From Cryphonectria parasitica EP155 (lineage: Eukaryota; Ascomycota; Sordariomycetes; Diaporthales; Cryphonectriaceae), in contig NW_024468912.1 in assembly GCF_011745365.1 (NCBI RefSeq), positions 3,100,001 through 3,164,000 of the forward strand: DNA of 64,000 nt. Reading direction: 5' to 3'. Position numbers and translations under genes: made by a program. The notes under the pieces were generated by a model that saw only the letters and a list, made by a program, of their open reading frames with translations, was not told the DNA's origin and did not search any database. Below are positions 1 through 11,667 of the stretch, piece by piece; the stretch's first letter is position 1, and every line of letters begins with the position of its first letter.

Positions 1-1112
1 GTGGTTCTTGCGCAGGTCAAGGAACTCAAAGACATCAGCGTGCCATGGCTCCAGGTAGATGGCAAAGGCGCCAGGACGCTTGTTGCCACCCTGGTCGACA
101 TAGCGAGCAGTGTTGTTGAAGACACGCAGCATGGGGATGATGCCATTGGACGTGCCGTTAGTGCCGGCAATATAAGAGCCAGTGGCACGGATGCGGTGGA
201 CATTGAGACCAATGCCTCCGGCCATCTTGGAAATCATGGCGCAGGTCTTGAGGGTATCGTAAATACCCTCGATGCTGTCCTCCTTCATGTCTACAAGGAA
301 GCACGACGACAGCTGTGCCTGAGGCGTGCCGGCATTGAACAGAGTCGGCGAGGCGTGTGTGAAAAACTTGTTGGAGAGGTAGTTGTACGTCTCCAGAACC
401 CTCTCGATGTTGTCTCCCCAGATGCCAACGGCGACACGCATCAGCATGTGCTGTGGCCGCTCGACAACTTTGCCGTTGAGCTTAAGAAGATACGAACGCT
501 CCAGGGTCTTGAAGCCGAAGTATTGGTACTGGTAGTCTCGGTCATAGACGATGGCGGAGTCAAACTCCTCCTTGTGACGCATCACACAGTCGTAGGTCTC
601 CTGGGAGATCATAGGCGACGGGCGATTGTTCCTTGGGTTGACATAGTGGTACAGATCGCTCACGACCGATGACCACTGCTTCTTGGTCTGCTTGTGGAGG
701 TTGGACACCGCGATACGGGCGGCGAGGAGGGCATAGTCTGGGTGGGTGACGGTCATGTACGCGGCAGTCTCGGCAGCCTGGAAGGTAGGACAACATAGTC
801 AGCATTTGGGCCCCAGATGTGCGGTGGAAGGCCAGGAAGGGGAAAAGAACTATGGGATGAATGGTACGGACCAGATCGTCGAGCTGGACTGTTGTGACAC
901 CACCGTAGACACCACTAATGACCTTCTGGGTGATCTTGACGGGGTCAACATGCTGCGAATCAAGACCGTAACACAGTCTCGAGACGCGTGCCGTGATCTT
1001 GTCAAACTGGACGCGCTCCTGGCGTCCGTCTGTAGGAATAGATTAGTTTGCCTGTTTGAATACTGATGTTGATATATTCCATGAGAGACATACCTCGCTT
1101 TCTGACAAACAT
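1..1112 (-). CDS. RNR1: Ribonucleoside-diphosphate reductase large subunit (5' part; C-terminus outside window)
   Basis: Class I ribonucleotide reductase R1 subunit, which makes dNDPs from NDPs in the cytosol together with the small subunit. Exon 1 (1112-1094) encodes MFVRKR. Intron 1 is 1093-1030. Exon 2 (1029-872) holds the start of the N-terminal ATP-cone, ending TVQLDDL. Intron 2 is 871-778 and has an unusual GTCCGT donor. Exon 3 (777 to the window edge) runs AAETAAYM onward. It contains the [13 protein letters not shown] segment, whose Cys is the first redox-active catalytic cysteine in this family, and continues through [18 protein letters not shown] and the [15 protein letters not shown] region. 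The later active-site residues and the C-terminal cysteine tail lie beyond position 1. The start was chosen because MFVRKR is the conserved N-terminus of fungal R1 proteins. Identity is not in doubt; the only uncertainty is the weak intron 2 donor. Confidence 0.97.
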
Positions 1113-1977
1113 CTTGTGAAGATGTTGTTTGTGGTGGAGACGGAATCAAGACGCGCAGTGAAAGGAGGGGCACAGGCTGGCAACAGTGGCAACCTGCAAG
1201 ACCAGAACAAGATGGGAATTCAAGAAAAGGAAATATTGAGTTCACTGATGTGCAGAGGTAGAAGAAAAGAAGAGATCCGGCTGTCGAGAGGGACAGGCTC
1301 TTCTTCTCAAAAAGACTCAGTGTTATGAATTGGTTATTGTTGTTGTGGAGGTTTTAGGTTGAGAGAAGAATGGTCTGGAGAAAGGCACCGCGTCTCAGTA
1401 GAATTTAAAGTGCGGCGCCCAGGTTGAGCGCGTCCATCCTTCCAAAGGCGCGTCTTGTTGTCTTGCAGCAGAATCGTGCAGCACTACCCATGCAAAAGCG
1501 CGACGGTGGCTCGTGCAGGCCCTGTATCCTCAGCACTGCACCCCACACCCGTGTGAAGGGGGGGGGGGGCAAAATACTAGTGTAGGCTACAATACTAGCT
1601 AGTGTCGCTGAGATCGTTCAGTTAGAGTCGATTAGCTAAGCAGGTCAAAACAATTCAGCCATGACTGTGTACATTTATTATCACCAAACCATTTACAGTA
1701 TCTCACATCACAACAAACAGGGCAAAAGAGGAGAACCTGGCTTTTGGGGTTCTTGTGAGTCATAGATGAAGTGAACGCTGTTGTTCAAGTCAGCCTGTCT
1801 GCTGGGTGACAACTGGGAATGGTTGTGGTTGGCAGATTCAGAACCAAGATCTTGTCATCCTGGTCCAGTTCACGATCTACTGCCAGACGCGTGTCTTTCA
1901 GATACAGCTTTGCAAGCCCACCATTCTGCACACAGGAGAAAAGTCCCTTGCCCGTTCTTCTCCCTGCTGTTGCCAGG
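1113..1977. other. Divergent intergenic region RNR1 / TatD-type gene
   Basis: 865 bp between two divergently transcribed genes; no gene seen. It includes a 12-G run (1558-1569). One perfect ACGCGT (1887-1892) matches the MluI cell-cycle box that regulates RNR genes in yeasts, but it lies about 90 bp from the TatD-type start and about 775 bp from RNR1, so its target is unclear. Confidence 0.6.
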
Positions 1978-3463
1978 ATGGCCTCCTCAATAAACGCGCC
2001 TCAGGACCCAGAGGGGCCTCCCAGTGTAACACCAGCTGCATACAAGCCTCGATATATTGATGTACGTCCGTCCGTCCCTCTGTAAATCCATTCCGGAATA
2101 AGATGAAGGGGGAAAATGACCTGACCCGGCCCAGATCGGGATCAACCTAGCCGACCCCATATTTAGGGGTGTCTACAATGGCAAGCAGAGACATGATGAC
2201 GATCTGGCTGGTGTCGTCGGCCGAGCTCGGCAGGTCGGGTGTACGAAGCTCATCGTCACTGGCTCCAGCTTCAAGAGCTCTCGCGATGCCCTGACGCTTG
2301 CTGAGGAGTACCGTGAGCACCTGGGCGCCCCTCCTTCCTGCCTCGCTTCTCACTGTGGAGGTGTTTTTCGTGGAACCAACCGTCGCTGACGCCCTATTTC
2401 CCCAGCCGGAACCATCTACACCACAGCAGGAATCCACCCTTGCAGCTCCTCGATCTTCGACGCGACCCACCAGACCTCTCACCAGGATGACGAAGGCGAG
2501 GGTGACGAGACACAACACACGCCGCCATGTGACCCAGATCCAGACGCACCCATACCAGACAGCCAGACCACCGACCCAGCCCGGACAGAGTCCATCATCT
2601 CGGACCTTCGCGCCCTAATCACGTCTGGCTGGTCATCCAGCGCCCTGGTTGCCTTTGGTGAGTTCGGTCTCGACTACGACCGCCTGCATTACTGCTCGCG
2701 CTCTCTACAGCTACACTCCTTCTCCTCACAGCTCGTCCTCGCGGCAAACCTCACCCCACAGCTCCCGCTCTTCCTGCACAGCCGCGCCGCGCATAGCGAC
2801 TTCGTCTCGTGCCTGCGCACCGCCTTTGGCCCGCGTCTCGAGCGCCTGGTGCGGGGCGGCGTAGTGCACAGCTTCACCGGCACGGCGGCCGAGATGGTCG
2901 AGCTCATGGACTTGGGCCTGTACATCGGGCTGAACGGGTGCAGCTTCAAGACGGCAGAGAACTGCGAGGTGGTGCGGGCTGTGCGGCTGGACCGGCTCAT
3001 GCTCGAGACGGATGGGCCCTGGTGCGAGGTGCGCCCTAGCCATGAGGGGTGGAAGTACCTTGTCGAGGTGGAGAAGGCGGAGAGAGAAGCAGAGGAGGCA
3101 GCCAAGGCCGAGATGGAGGCGGCTCGGCCTCGATCTGCGATGGAGACCGAGTCACTACCGACGGCGGAGAATGGCGTTGCAGAGAACGGGAACGGGAGCG
3201 TTGAGAAGCCCCGGCCGAGGAAGAAGCCTCAGCAGCAGCCGAGCAAGAAGTCCCAGAAGAAAGAGCCCGAGGTGCCAGAGCGCTTCAAAACAGTCAAAAA
3301 GGACAAATGGGTCGAGGGCGCCATGGTCAAGGGCCGCAACGAGCCTTGCACGATTGAGAGAGTGGCCAAGATCGTGGCGGCCATCAAGGGTGTTCCTGTA
3401 CAAGAGGTCTGCGAAGCGGCATGGTCAAATACGGTCAAGGTATTCGGACTGGACGAGTCTTAG
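1978..3463 (+). CDS. TatD-type deoxyribonuclease (TATDN1-like)
   Basis: Metal-dependent hydrolase of the TatD family; relatives are 3'-5' DNA exonucleases linked to apoptotic DNA breakdown or repair. Exon 1 is 1978-2061, intron 2062-2134, exon 2 2135-2312, intron 2313-2405, exon 3 2406-3463. The joined product has the eukaryotic TatD opening YIDIGINLADPIFRGVY, then TTAGIHPCSS, AFGEFGLDYDRL (metal-binding Glu), LFLHSRAAHSDF (His), VVHSFTGTAAEM (His) and LETDGPW (Asp), so all recognisable metal ligands are present. A Lys/Glu/Pro-rich insertion of roughly 80 residues sits before the conserved end NEPCTIERVAKIVA. This insertion is absent from the human protein. The start is the first ATG in frame with the conserved domain. 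Confidence in the family is high; the in vivo role is inferred. Confidence 0.93.
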
Positions 3464-3613
3464 AGCAGGCGATATTTCGAGGCGAGCATATAACCGTGAG
3501 CGATAGAAGGGCCTCATAGACCATATAAGACAAGACAAGACAAGACTCATGTTCGATGAAGCAGATGATGATGAATCGTCGTCCACATGATTTCATTGAG
3601 AGACATACAGTAG

Positions 3614-5206
3614 CTATATGCCGGAGCCCTTGTGACCCCTGATCCGGCCATGCCGTACTGCACCAATGGTGACGCCCTCTTCCCCTGTCAACCAACCAGG
3701 CATCTTCTCGCCGTCTATTATGCCAGCCTCAACGAGCTGTCGGACTCCAGCAAAAACATGCGACCCATGAAAGGTCAGTTTGACGCTCGGGCGCCACGTC
3801 TGGGGCCCTGCTTCCTCTTGCTCCTCATCTCCAACTTCGTCATCCTCCTCTTCACGAGTTCGGTCAGATAAAGCTTCCATCGTGTGCCGACGGGGAGCCC
3901 CTCTTGACCTTTCCTGCAGCGACCCACCATCCTCGCCGCCTTCCTCAGCGTCTTCTCCTGACGTTTCAGCCCTTGTAGGAAACGGATCGCCAATGACAAT
4001 GTCAACTCTCTCCACGCCCTTGAGATCATCAATCTTGGCGGAATCGCCAAACCTCGCCTGCGCCACCAATCTAGCCCTCTTTGCCCTGCGGGTTTCCCTG
4101 CGCGTCTCAGGTGAAGCACTTCTTGCCCTCTTGCGCGCTTTGCCTTCCACCTCGACACCTGATGTGTGCTCATCCTCCTCACTCAGCGGCGGGCTGGGCA
4201 GAACCGCATCCAGCGGGCTCTCTTTTTTCTTCTCATCTGCATAAATACCCCAGCCCCCACCTGCCGTGTTCGTCCTGCCCGGTCCTCTCCGGTACAGCAT
4301 CTCCCGCAGATTCTTGGTGGTGAGATCGGTCCGCTTGAGGGCGAACCTCTCTCGTGGCCGCGACAGCGCCTTCGGTATGCCCTCGACCACCAGCGCGCGC
4401 AGGCTCTTGGTCTCGCCCGCTGTGGCGGCGCCGATGGTCTGCGACTTGCTGATGTAGACGTACGGGCTGCCGTCCGGGAACGCGATGTAGATTGTCCTGC
4501 TGGCGTCAAAGGCAGTTGCAGTGGCCTTATTCCCGCGTGCGCCTGTGGCCGTCGCCAGGTTCGTATTGTAAGGCGAGTCCAGGACGAACACCCGCAGCAA
4601 CAGGAGAGGCAGATCCTTTGGTCGGTCAAAGTTGTAGTGCGCCTTGACGTCGGGCAGAACCTGCGCCTGGAGGTTCTGCAGAAAGGTGGACGGGTGGAAA
4701 CGCGGCACGACGAGACTGTCCGTGTCCATCTTGAGCCGGTGGTCGCTGTCGGCTGCCTGCTGCGGCGTGGGTGTCTTGAGGGGTATGATACGATACGCGC
4801 TCCACTGCAGGGAGGTGGGGTGGTCGTAGAGGTGCTGCAGGTCCGCCATCGACAGCTGATATAGGGTTAGACCTTGCCGCCAGTCACCTTCCAATATCCT
4901 GTCGAGAACCTCGCGCTTTGAGCCCTTGCGCGTCTGCATGTCGGTGTACAGATCGCGCAGGTCCTCTAGAGAGGCGAGGGGCGGGTACAGGTCCGCCGGA
5001 TCGACATCGTCATCGTCGTCGTCCTCGGGATGAAGTAGATAGGGCGCGCAGAGGGAAGCGTTGGCTTCATCCAGCCAGTCGAGGACAAGAGCGATCAGAG
5101 ACGGACGAGCGAGTCGGTTGAGCGTCTTGATGATCGCTGGATTGCTGGGGTCGAGGCGGAGAGTAGAAGGGAGGCGCGCAGTAGTGGGAATAGATATGCG
5201 TGCCAT
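3614..5206 (-). CDS. CHL4/Mis15 (CENP-N) family kinetochore protein
   Basis: Intronless 530-codon gene. The N-terminal half matches the CHL4/CENP-N family: ARLPSTLRLDPSNPAIIKTLNRLARPSLIALVLDWL is typical of fungal members, followed by the GSKREVLDRILEGDWRQGLTLYQLSMADLQHLYDHP motif block (quoted only as position landmarks, residues about 95-130). CENP-N/Chl4 binds the centromeric nucleosome with its partner CENP-L/Iml3 as part of the inner kinetochore (CCAN). An acidic run follows residue 60. The middle is Lys/Arg/Glu-rich and low in complexity (residues about 300-450), a likely disordered linker. The C-terminal block VKLTFHGSHVFAGVRQLVEAGIID resembles the conserved end of the family. It converges on the TatD-type gene with only 150 bp between stop codons. 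Confidence 0.85.
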   Translation of the reverse strand: MARISIPTTARLPSTLRLDPSNPAIIKTLNRLARPSLIALVLDWLDEANASLCAPYLLHPEDDDDDDVDPADLYPPLASLEDLRDLYTDMQTRKGSKREVLDRILEGDWRQGLTLYQLSMADLQHLYDHPTSLQWSAYRIIPLKTPTPQQAADSDHRLKMDTDSLVVPRFHPSTFLQNLQAQVLPDVKAHYNFDRPKDLPLLLLRVFVLDSPYNTNLATATGARGNKATATAFDASRTIYIAFPDGSPYVYISKSQTIGAATAGETKSLRALVVEGIPKALSRPRERFALKRTDLTTKNLREMLYRRGPGRTNTAGGGWGIYADEKKKESPLDAVLPSPPLSEEDEHTSGVEVEGKARKRARSASPETRRETRRAKRARLVAQARFGDSAKIDDLKGVERVDIVIGDPFPTRAETSGEDAEEGGEDGGSLQERSRGAPRRHTMEALSDRTREEEDDEVGDEEQEEAGPQTWRPSVKLTFHGSHVFAGVRQLVEAGIIDGEKMPGWLTGEEGVTIGAVRHGRIRGHKGSGI

Positions 5207-7811
5207 TTTGATATAATTTTATGTATGGTGGGGGAGAAGATATCAATGTAATCGATCTGAGACTATCATCTGATTGCCCATGGTCAATTGAGATCCAATG
5301 GGATCCACCAAATGGGCATAGTTGCTTTGAATAGAACCCCTGTCCTCAGATTTGATGATACAATCATTTGGGAGACGCGTCCGACGCGATCCTTTGACCC
5401 ATGCCAACCTAATTGAGAGATGGTGCTCCTCGGCATTATGGTCGGCTACTCAAGGCTCAAAGTTACCTGTGCGCCCGCCACAAGCTCCGAGACAGGGACA
5501 ATGCCGAGCCAGACCTGCTTTGGGCTTAGTGTTTTGAATCACATTTTGACATTTGTCAGCTCTTCGGTGGCCGATGACGGTGTTCATGCATCGCACACAC
5601 ATTGCTGAAGTGCTGCTGCAAGCATCTGCACTCGAGATCTGATTAGTTGCAAACCGGCAAAGACCCTGGAGTGGGGTCTCAGAGTTGGATTTCTAAGCTG
5701 TTCTACTTTCACATTACCATAGTACTTTGTATCACTGCATTCACTACTGTGAACGTAGTGGTGCACAAGGCAACAACAAAGTGGGTCAAGATAGTAATCA
5801 AGCAGAGCTTTTGGGCTGTCTCATCTGTACTCTGCTATATACTGAAGTAGGTCATCATTGTCTGAAGCATCAGAAGCAAATATTGTGATAAGCATATAGT
5901 AGAATGCAATGGTTGTTCTGTCTACTCGAACTTGTACGGAAGAATTTTGTTACTGAAAGCATGCTGTGCTGTGTTGTGCTAGACGGCGGCCAGAATGGAA
6001 TCCCGATGCACCGACTTTGAACATCGTCATGCTGCCTTTGTGATGATCCTTATTGTGGTAGTGCACCGCACCGGGATCCCGGAAGCTGGGGATGTTACTC
6101 GATTGAGGAAGAAGACCCTGGAAATCGGTAGTATGCAAGAACACATATCCGATGTGCTGGGCCATTTGATAGGAGCAGAGACAGGTGGGTGAGGAGCTTG
6201 CAGCTATCCTGCAGCTTGCTTGCAGGCTGACCCTGTCAGAAGCATGCACACAGATAAGCTGCATGCGCAAACTACTGGTAAGTGAGCAGCCTGTTAATGG
6301 TGTTCGTTCATCCTGCCGGGTCGGAGTCTTACAGCCTGGCACACTAGTATGTAGCCATGTTCTGATCATGAGCATATCCAAAGTGCGTACAGACACAAAT
6401 CTTCCAGTCACAAGGACCAGATAGAAGACTGAAACTGGCGACAGCCGGAGACAGGGACTTTATCTACACCATGCCGCGCTGGCTTGGAAGGATTCTTGGG
6501 GGGAGCATACACACTCTTTTTAAGTGTACCTCTCCTCTGATCTCTTCATTTCTGGGGCAATGTGTGCAACTCATTATTTCGTTGAGAACGGAGACAATCG
6601 GAGAAGATTTTTTTTTTAATGAGAAATATTTATTTAGATCCATGCCCATGCTGTCGTCAGTCTCATCAGAAAATGAAACCAGACTTGCTGCGCCCAAAAG
6701 GAGATGCAAGGAGTTACGAGTAGTGGGAACCTGGTCTGATGGTGGGGTAACTGTGGTGAGAAGACCTGGCGACCTCAGTGGCCCAGATCTTGTCATTGGA
6801 AGTGGGCTAACGCCTGTCCTTGCCTACTTTGAGGGGTATTCCTGCTCTTCAGGGCAAAGCGCCGAGCATCTGCAGCGGGTTTTGCAGGCTGGCCAGGCGT
6901 CCCAAGCGGACCACACAGGCGGGTTGGTCCCTGTCTGCCCTTCTTTTTCTTTCTTCTCGCCTTGTCCCAATAGGCAATCCGTGGTTGATTTGTAGTACGT
7001 ATAGTATGCCACGGTGCCACCAGCATGGTACCAATTCGCCAAGCCCACTCGCACCTGCAGTTTTCCATTACGATTAGCGTGGGGCAAGGCTCCATCCTCC
7101 TCCACACCACCCGGGATACACCCACTCACATCCACTCCGCACCCGGCCAAAGCCCTAGATCATCCGGCCCAGTTGGCTTCTTTCAACCCTCTTCAATCGC
7201 CTTCCCCTCCCCCCGGAACAAGTCTCGCCAGAAATCTATTTCGGATTCCTCACATAACAACCTGAAGAACCACACTTGTCCCTTCAAACCGCCCAGAGAA
7301 GGGATTCAGTCTGTCTTTCAGCCTTGTCCGGTCATCGACACTGCGATACACAAAACACAGGGCCCAAAGGATATTAACGCACGTTGAGTCCTGTTGCGCC
7401 CTTTTCTGTCACGACTCGCGATCACCAATACCACATGACGCTTGGCAGCGGCCACGGAGACGCTGCTCGGCCCTAAGGAAAACACACTAGGAAGGCTTTT
7501 CTTCAACCCAGGTCAATTCTCCAGTCATCAGCCAATAATCCAGCGTTCGCTCTCCTACTCGGACGACGACATCAGAGATTACTCAACTACAAAACCTACG
7601 TCAACATAACAGTCGTACGGAAGGAGGACACTCAATAGTGTATACGCACGACAGGACCTTGGGAAAGACTGCTGCACTCGTACCAACCCAGCGGTCTACC
7701 TGCAAAAGTCGTCGACGTTTCTCGGCGGGCTTTCCGACTACGAAGGATTCAACTATTTCTTGATCAAGGAATTACAGCGACGACGAAGCCCACGACGGCG
7801 ATAATTTCGAA
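5207..7811. other. Intergenic region and long 5' leader of the bZIP gene
   Basis: 2.6 kb with no recognisable gene. The right part, from about 7000, is pyrimidine-rich and is probably promoter and leader of the bZIP gene. A 13-codon upstream ORF (7435-7476, starting MTLGSGHG) would lie in the leader if transcription starts upstream of it. The open frames here have no family resemblance and no splice logic. Confidence 0.5.
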
Positions 7812-9624
7812 ATGGCCAATTTCAACCGCAGGGCGACGAACCTCGATCTCGTCCAGTTCATGCGCGAGGGACATTTGAACACAATCAACACAAACGAGCC
7901 GCAGGAGGACTTCAGCGGTCTGGAAAACTCGGAAGGCCTGGATCTCTTCACGAACCAGGATTTCTTCGATTTCGACGAGGGCATCCGACGGGACTTCAAG
8001 CCCAATGCCGACTCCGCGCCGTCTACGAAACCTGCCGAGTCGACCTCAGCGACGCCCATCGTGGGGGAATTCGGATCAATGGATTTTGGCTTGGGTTCCA
8101 GTAAGTCGCTCGCTTTTTCCTTGCAATCGGGCTGCTTCGTTGTGCCTTTCTTGTTGTGCTTTCCCCCTCAACATGTCTCAGCCACGGCTCTCTTGGGCTT
8201 GGATTCTTTCCCTGCATGTGGTTGTCAGACCCGGCCATCACTCTGCACAATCTTGTGTGTTGTGGTGTGAGGTGGCTTTCTCAGTCGTCCTCCGGCATGG
8301 CACGGGCTCCTACGCCGGTTATACAACCTCCATTCTCAGGCGGTGGTGGCTTACCGGGCCCGGGGAGCCAAAGGTGAAGAGGCAAGCGTCTCGAGCCCGG
8401 TCTGGTCGGGAGTTTTACTGGCTTATTGTCAAGAAATCTCTTTCTTCAAAGGCGGATGTTTGTTGAAATCCTGGCTGCACGCTCTTCTCTCAAATTCTCC
8501 AAAATTCCCCTCTCAGGGAGGATGTACCAAGGCTTGGTCCCTTGAACTTTTGATGAGAGAGACCCCCGACGGAGAGTAACCATCTCATCTGTTGGGAGGC
8601 CGGATGGCACATCCCTATCCGAATGAGAAAATCCAGCAGCCACCCCCTCCCCCCACCCTACACCTGCTTCTGCTACTGTGTTACGCCATCTTCCGGCGTT
8701 TTCATTGGGACAGGCTATGTGCAGGTGCAAGGCCGTATGCATCCTGGCAAGGTTGGGGGGTAGCGCCCATTATGCACCCGCCATCCTGGCAGTCGATGGT
8801 GCAATACCCCGTGACTTGATCCCGTCCAAACCGGCCACCCGATCGATGCCCTCACCTCCCCTATCCCTAGCACCTGGGCGCCGCACCCCCCCATTCTTGA
8901 AATGCCCATCATGGTCGTGTTCAAAGCTATACCGACCTGCCTTAGTGGCGTCTTTGATATCCATCCTCTCGTCACCCATGACCTTCGACTGCCTAGCATT
9001 CGTCTGCCGAAGCAAGAAGAAAAAACCCCCACCTGTACATAGGCTAATCATGGCATGATGGCTCGTCGTACAGCAGATTTCGGCTTCAGCGACTTCAACA
9101 ACACATACTCTCCAATAAACGGCAACTTTTCCGACGGCATTGGCCTGCAACCTCTCCAGCCAAGTCCCAGCAACGCCTATCCTCCCGTCCCTCACCAGCA
9201 TGCGTCCTTCTCGCATCATGCCGTTGCCCAGCCCAAGGGTTCTGACAAGCGCCGCGGCACCGAGCCACAGGTCAACACCCGGGCATTGAACATCGAGGAG
9301 GCATCGAGGATGGCGGCAGAGGAGGACAAGCGCCGCCGGAATACAGCAGCCAGCGCTCGCTTCCGCGTTAAGAAGAAGCAGCGCGAGCAGGCCCTTGAGA
9401 AGAGCGCCAAGGAGATGAGCGATAAGGTGTCGCAGCTCGAGTCCAAGATCTCACAGCTCGAGACCGAGAACCAATGGCTCAAGAAGCTCATCCTGGAGAA
9501 GAACGACGGCAGTGACCTCAAGGCGGATGTGTCCAAGATGAACGGCGGGACCAAGGATGAGATCAAGGTCGAGACCGGAAACAGCAAGGAGTCTGAACAC
9601 AAGGGCAAGGGAAAGAGCTCATAG
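7812..9624 (+). CDS. bZIP transcription factor, Cys-3/MetR-like
   Basis: Basic leucine-zipper regulator. Exon 1 (7812-8100) encodes an N-terminal region beginning MANFNRRATNLDLVQFMREG. A long intron runs 8101-9073 (GTAAGT donor, CAG acceptor). Exon 2 (9074-9624) encodes the basic region EEDKRRRNTAASARFRVKKK, with the invariant N-x7-R spacing, followed by a zipper of about four heptads (LEKSAKEM..VSQLESK..QLETENQWLKKLI). This basic region is the type seen in Neurospora CYS-3 and Aspergillus MetR, activators of sulfur-assimilation genes, so a role in sulfur or stress regulation is a reasonable inference. The acceptor is a NAGNAG (after 9073 or 9076), giving GSTDFGF or GSNFGF. An in-frame Met at 9055 inside the intron could start a shorter zipper-only protein. 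Product about 280 residues. Confidence 0.9.
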
Positions 9625-10176
9625 CCACAGTGGTTTCATGACAAATTGTTCGTTCTTTGTTGGTTTTCGCTATAACACACTAGGGCTCATGATATCCGTG
9701 CCTAGGTGCATTACAGGCGTTTTCGGGATGGGACTCGGGTGATTAGGGCTGGGGATGGCAACTTGGCCTTGGGTGTGTAGTGGGATTAGGAGTTTAGCTG
9801 AGGGTGGTGGCAGTAGTTGATGTACCGCATTCTGTGTGCACCACGATTTTCAATGGCAACGAATCTTTTGAGGATGTCCTGGATATAGGGCATTCTTCCT
9901 CCCCAACTCCCAGAACCATTTTTTACTACCGGCTCGTCGCTACCCTGCTCTCATATGCTCCTATGTCCAGTGCTACTCGTCGTGAACGCTTCATGAATGC
10001 CAAACACTTTTCCACAACACGCCAAAATGACTTGCTTCACATTTACTGATGGTATTCGCAACAAAGGCTTGGCACTACACTACGATGCTCAAAGAGCCGC
10101 AGCATATGGTCTCCGCTACTGTAGCCACCAAGACGTACGTACCCCTTGTCTCCTTGTTTACCTTATCACCTACAAC
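9625..10176. other. Convergent intergenic region
   Basis: 552 bp between the stop codons of two converging genes; presumably both 3' UTRs. No gene or distinctive repeat is seen. Confidence 0.5.
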
Positions 10177-11022
10177 TCACCCCTTGTTGCCCTCCGTCGC
10201 ATCGCCGCCCCTGAGAGCGGCCAGTCGCAACTGGTTCCTCTTGCCCAGGATCCGCAGCGTATTGGACCTCTCTATCTCTGTCATCTCACCCCAGTTCCCA
10301 ATCCGCGAGATGGTCCCGTCTCTGTTTACGACCATTGGGCCCATATGATCGAGCGCGATGGACTGGCCGTTCACCTCGAGTGTCGTGGCCGGCTCCCCTT
10401 GACCTGGTGCTGGCAGCGCCGGGGGGGTGGTGGTGGTGGTGGTGGCGGCGGCGATGGTCGTCGCTGCTGCTGTTCCTGTCGCTTCTGTTTCTGCTTCTGG
10501 TGCTGCCCCTACTTCCTCTCCTGCGCCCGGGGTGGTACGGCCGCTGCCGTCGTGGCCGCAGTCCCTCCTATCAGCACCGCTGTGGGTCTCACCACTACCG
10601 CTACCACTCTCTGTAGCAGCCGCGGAGGCGGCATCAAGATTGGTGCTGGGCGGGCCGTCGTGATTGGGTGCTGGGCTGGGGCCTGTCAATTGTGTGCTCG
10701 GCCCGCCCTGTGACGTGCTCGCGGGGGTGGCCATCGAGGTGCTCCTCCTGGTGGGGATCGGCTGCGCTAGTCGTCGCTGGAGGAGGTGCTGTCGTGGGTG
10801 AGCAGGAGCTCGCGGCCGGCGGGGGAAGAAGAGGCGAAGGTTGAGGGGTACTGAGCGGTAGGAAGAGAAGAAAGAAAAAGACGGCCGTAGTGCTGGTGGT
10901 GTTTGTGCAGGTCTGCTCAGGTGGGTAAGGTGTGTTGGTTTCGAGGGCGAAGAGCCAGGCCGTAGGAGCTGAGGCAGCGCTATGGTCGATAGAGCTCTCT
11001 GGCGGTGGCCTTTGGGAAGCAT
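10177..11022 (-). CDS. Conserved fungal protein of unknown function
   Basis: Single open frame of 281 codons. The C-terminal 65 residues (about 215-281) carry a block I associate with a family of small uncharacterised fungal proteins: LEVNGQSIALDHMGPMVV, NRDGTISRIGNWGEMTEIE and RSNTLRILGKRNQLRL. The middle is a low-complexity Thr/Ala/Gly/Pro stretch. The first 95 residues are rich in Arg, Ser and Pro with no acidic residues, which could be a mitochondrial presequence or simply 5' UTR. A second in-frame Met at 10734 (MATPASTSQGG) would skip it. The stop overlaps a GTGAGT sequence, so a small extra 3' exon cannot be excluded. No enzymatic motif is visible and no function is proposed. Confidence 0.7.
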   Translation of the reverse strand: MLPKGHRQRALSTIALPQLLRPGSSPSKPTHLTHLSRPAQTPPALRPSFSFFSSYRSVPLNLRLFFPRRPRAPAHPRQHLLQRRLAQPIPTRRSTSMATPASTSQGGPSTQLTGPSPAPNHDGPPSTNLDAASAAATESGSGSGETHSGADRRDCGHDGSGRTTPGAGEEVGAAPEAETEATGTAAATTIAAATTTTTTPPALPAPGQGEPATTLEVNGQSIALDHMGPMVVNRDGTISRIGNWGEMTEIERSNTLRILGKRNQLRLAALRGGDATEGNKG

Positions 11023-11605
11023 CCCTCTAATTCTTTTCCTTCCCCTTCTCGGTATGCTCGATACTGTTGGTTGAAGGATTAAAAGAGATTGGAAGTTTCA
11101 CTTGTAACTTTTCCCACCCTTATCTCGCTCGATGCCAGATTTTCAGTCGAGATCTACAATTGGAAAAGAGAGATCTTGAAAAGAATGGATCGCGACGGAC
11201 AGAGGCCCCTGCCCTCCCGCGGCTTTTAGCACCCTGGAGCGCTGGAGCGGGGCCAGGAACGGGCCTAAAGTGCCTGGAAAAAACCCCCCGAAGAAACCCA
11301 CCTACTACTTGTGCCTATGTATGTAAAAATTGTTGCGCGGACCGTATCTGTTTTACCTCATACAAGTGACGACTGAGTGCTAACGCGCCCCGCCTCATTT
11401 ACTAAAGTCAAATCTTGTTTCGAGGGAAAAACTCAAGCCCATATCAAATTCTATGTAAAAAGAGCCTGAATCATTATCCTATCGTTCCTTTTGCTGTTGG
11501 AGAATGTATGTATGCTAGCATCTAAGGTTCTGTCTCTTCAGAGATTTGTACTACTTTGCCCATTTTAGCCTAGCTTAGAGAGTGGCTGACTCAGTCACCA
11601 CAAGG
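11023..11605. other. Intergenic region upstream of U6
   Basis: 583 bp between the divergent 5' ends of the conserved fungal gene and the U6 snRNA gene. No coding signal is seen; it should contain the promoter of the minus-strand gene. Confidence 0.5.
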
Positions 11606-11613
11606 TATATAAG
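11606..11613 (+). promoter_or_regulatory. TATA box of the U6 snRNA gene
   Basis: TATATAAG lies 28 bp upstream of the inferred U6 5' end (11634), the spacing expected for the TATA element that positions TFIIIB on fungal U6 genes. Confidence 0.8.
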
Positions 11614-11667
11614 AGCTTGAGCGACATTTCTCTTGCCTTCGGGCATTTGGTCAATTTGAAACGATAC

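Noticed and set aside
6471..6995. 174-codon plus-strand frame upstream of the bZIP gene
   Set aside because: Composition is chance-like, no domain, and it overlaps probable promoter sequence.
9997..10713. 238-codon plus-strand frame
   Set aside because: Lies opposite the conserved minus-strand gene and is dominated by Gly, Trp, Cys and Ser runs from its low-complexity codons.
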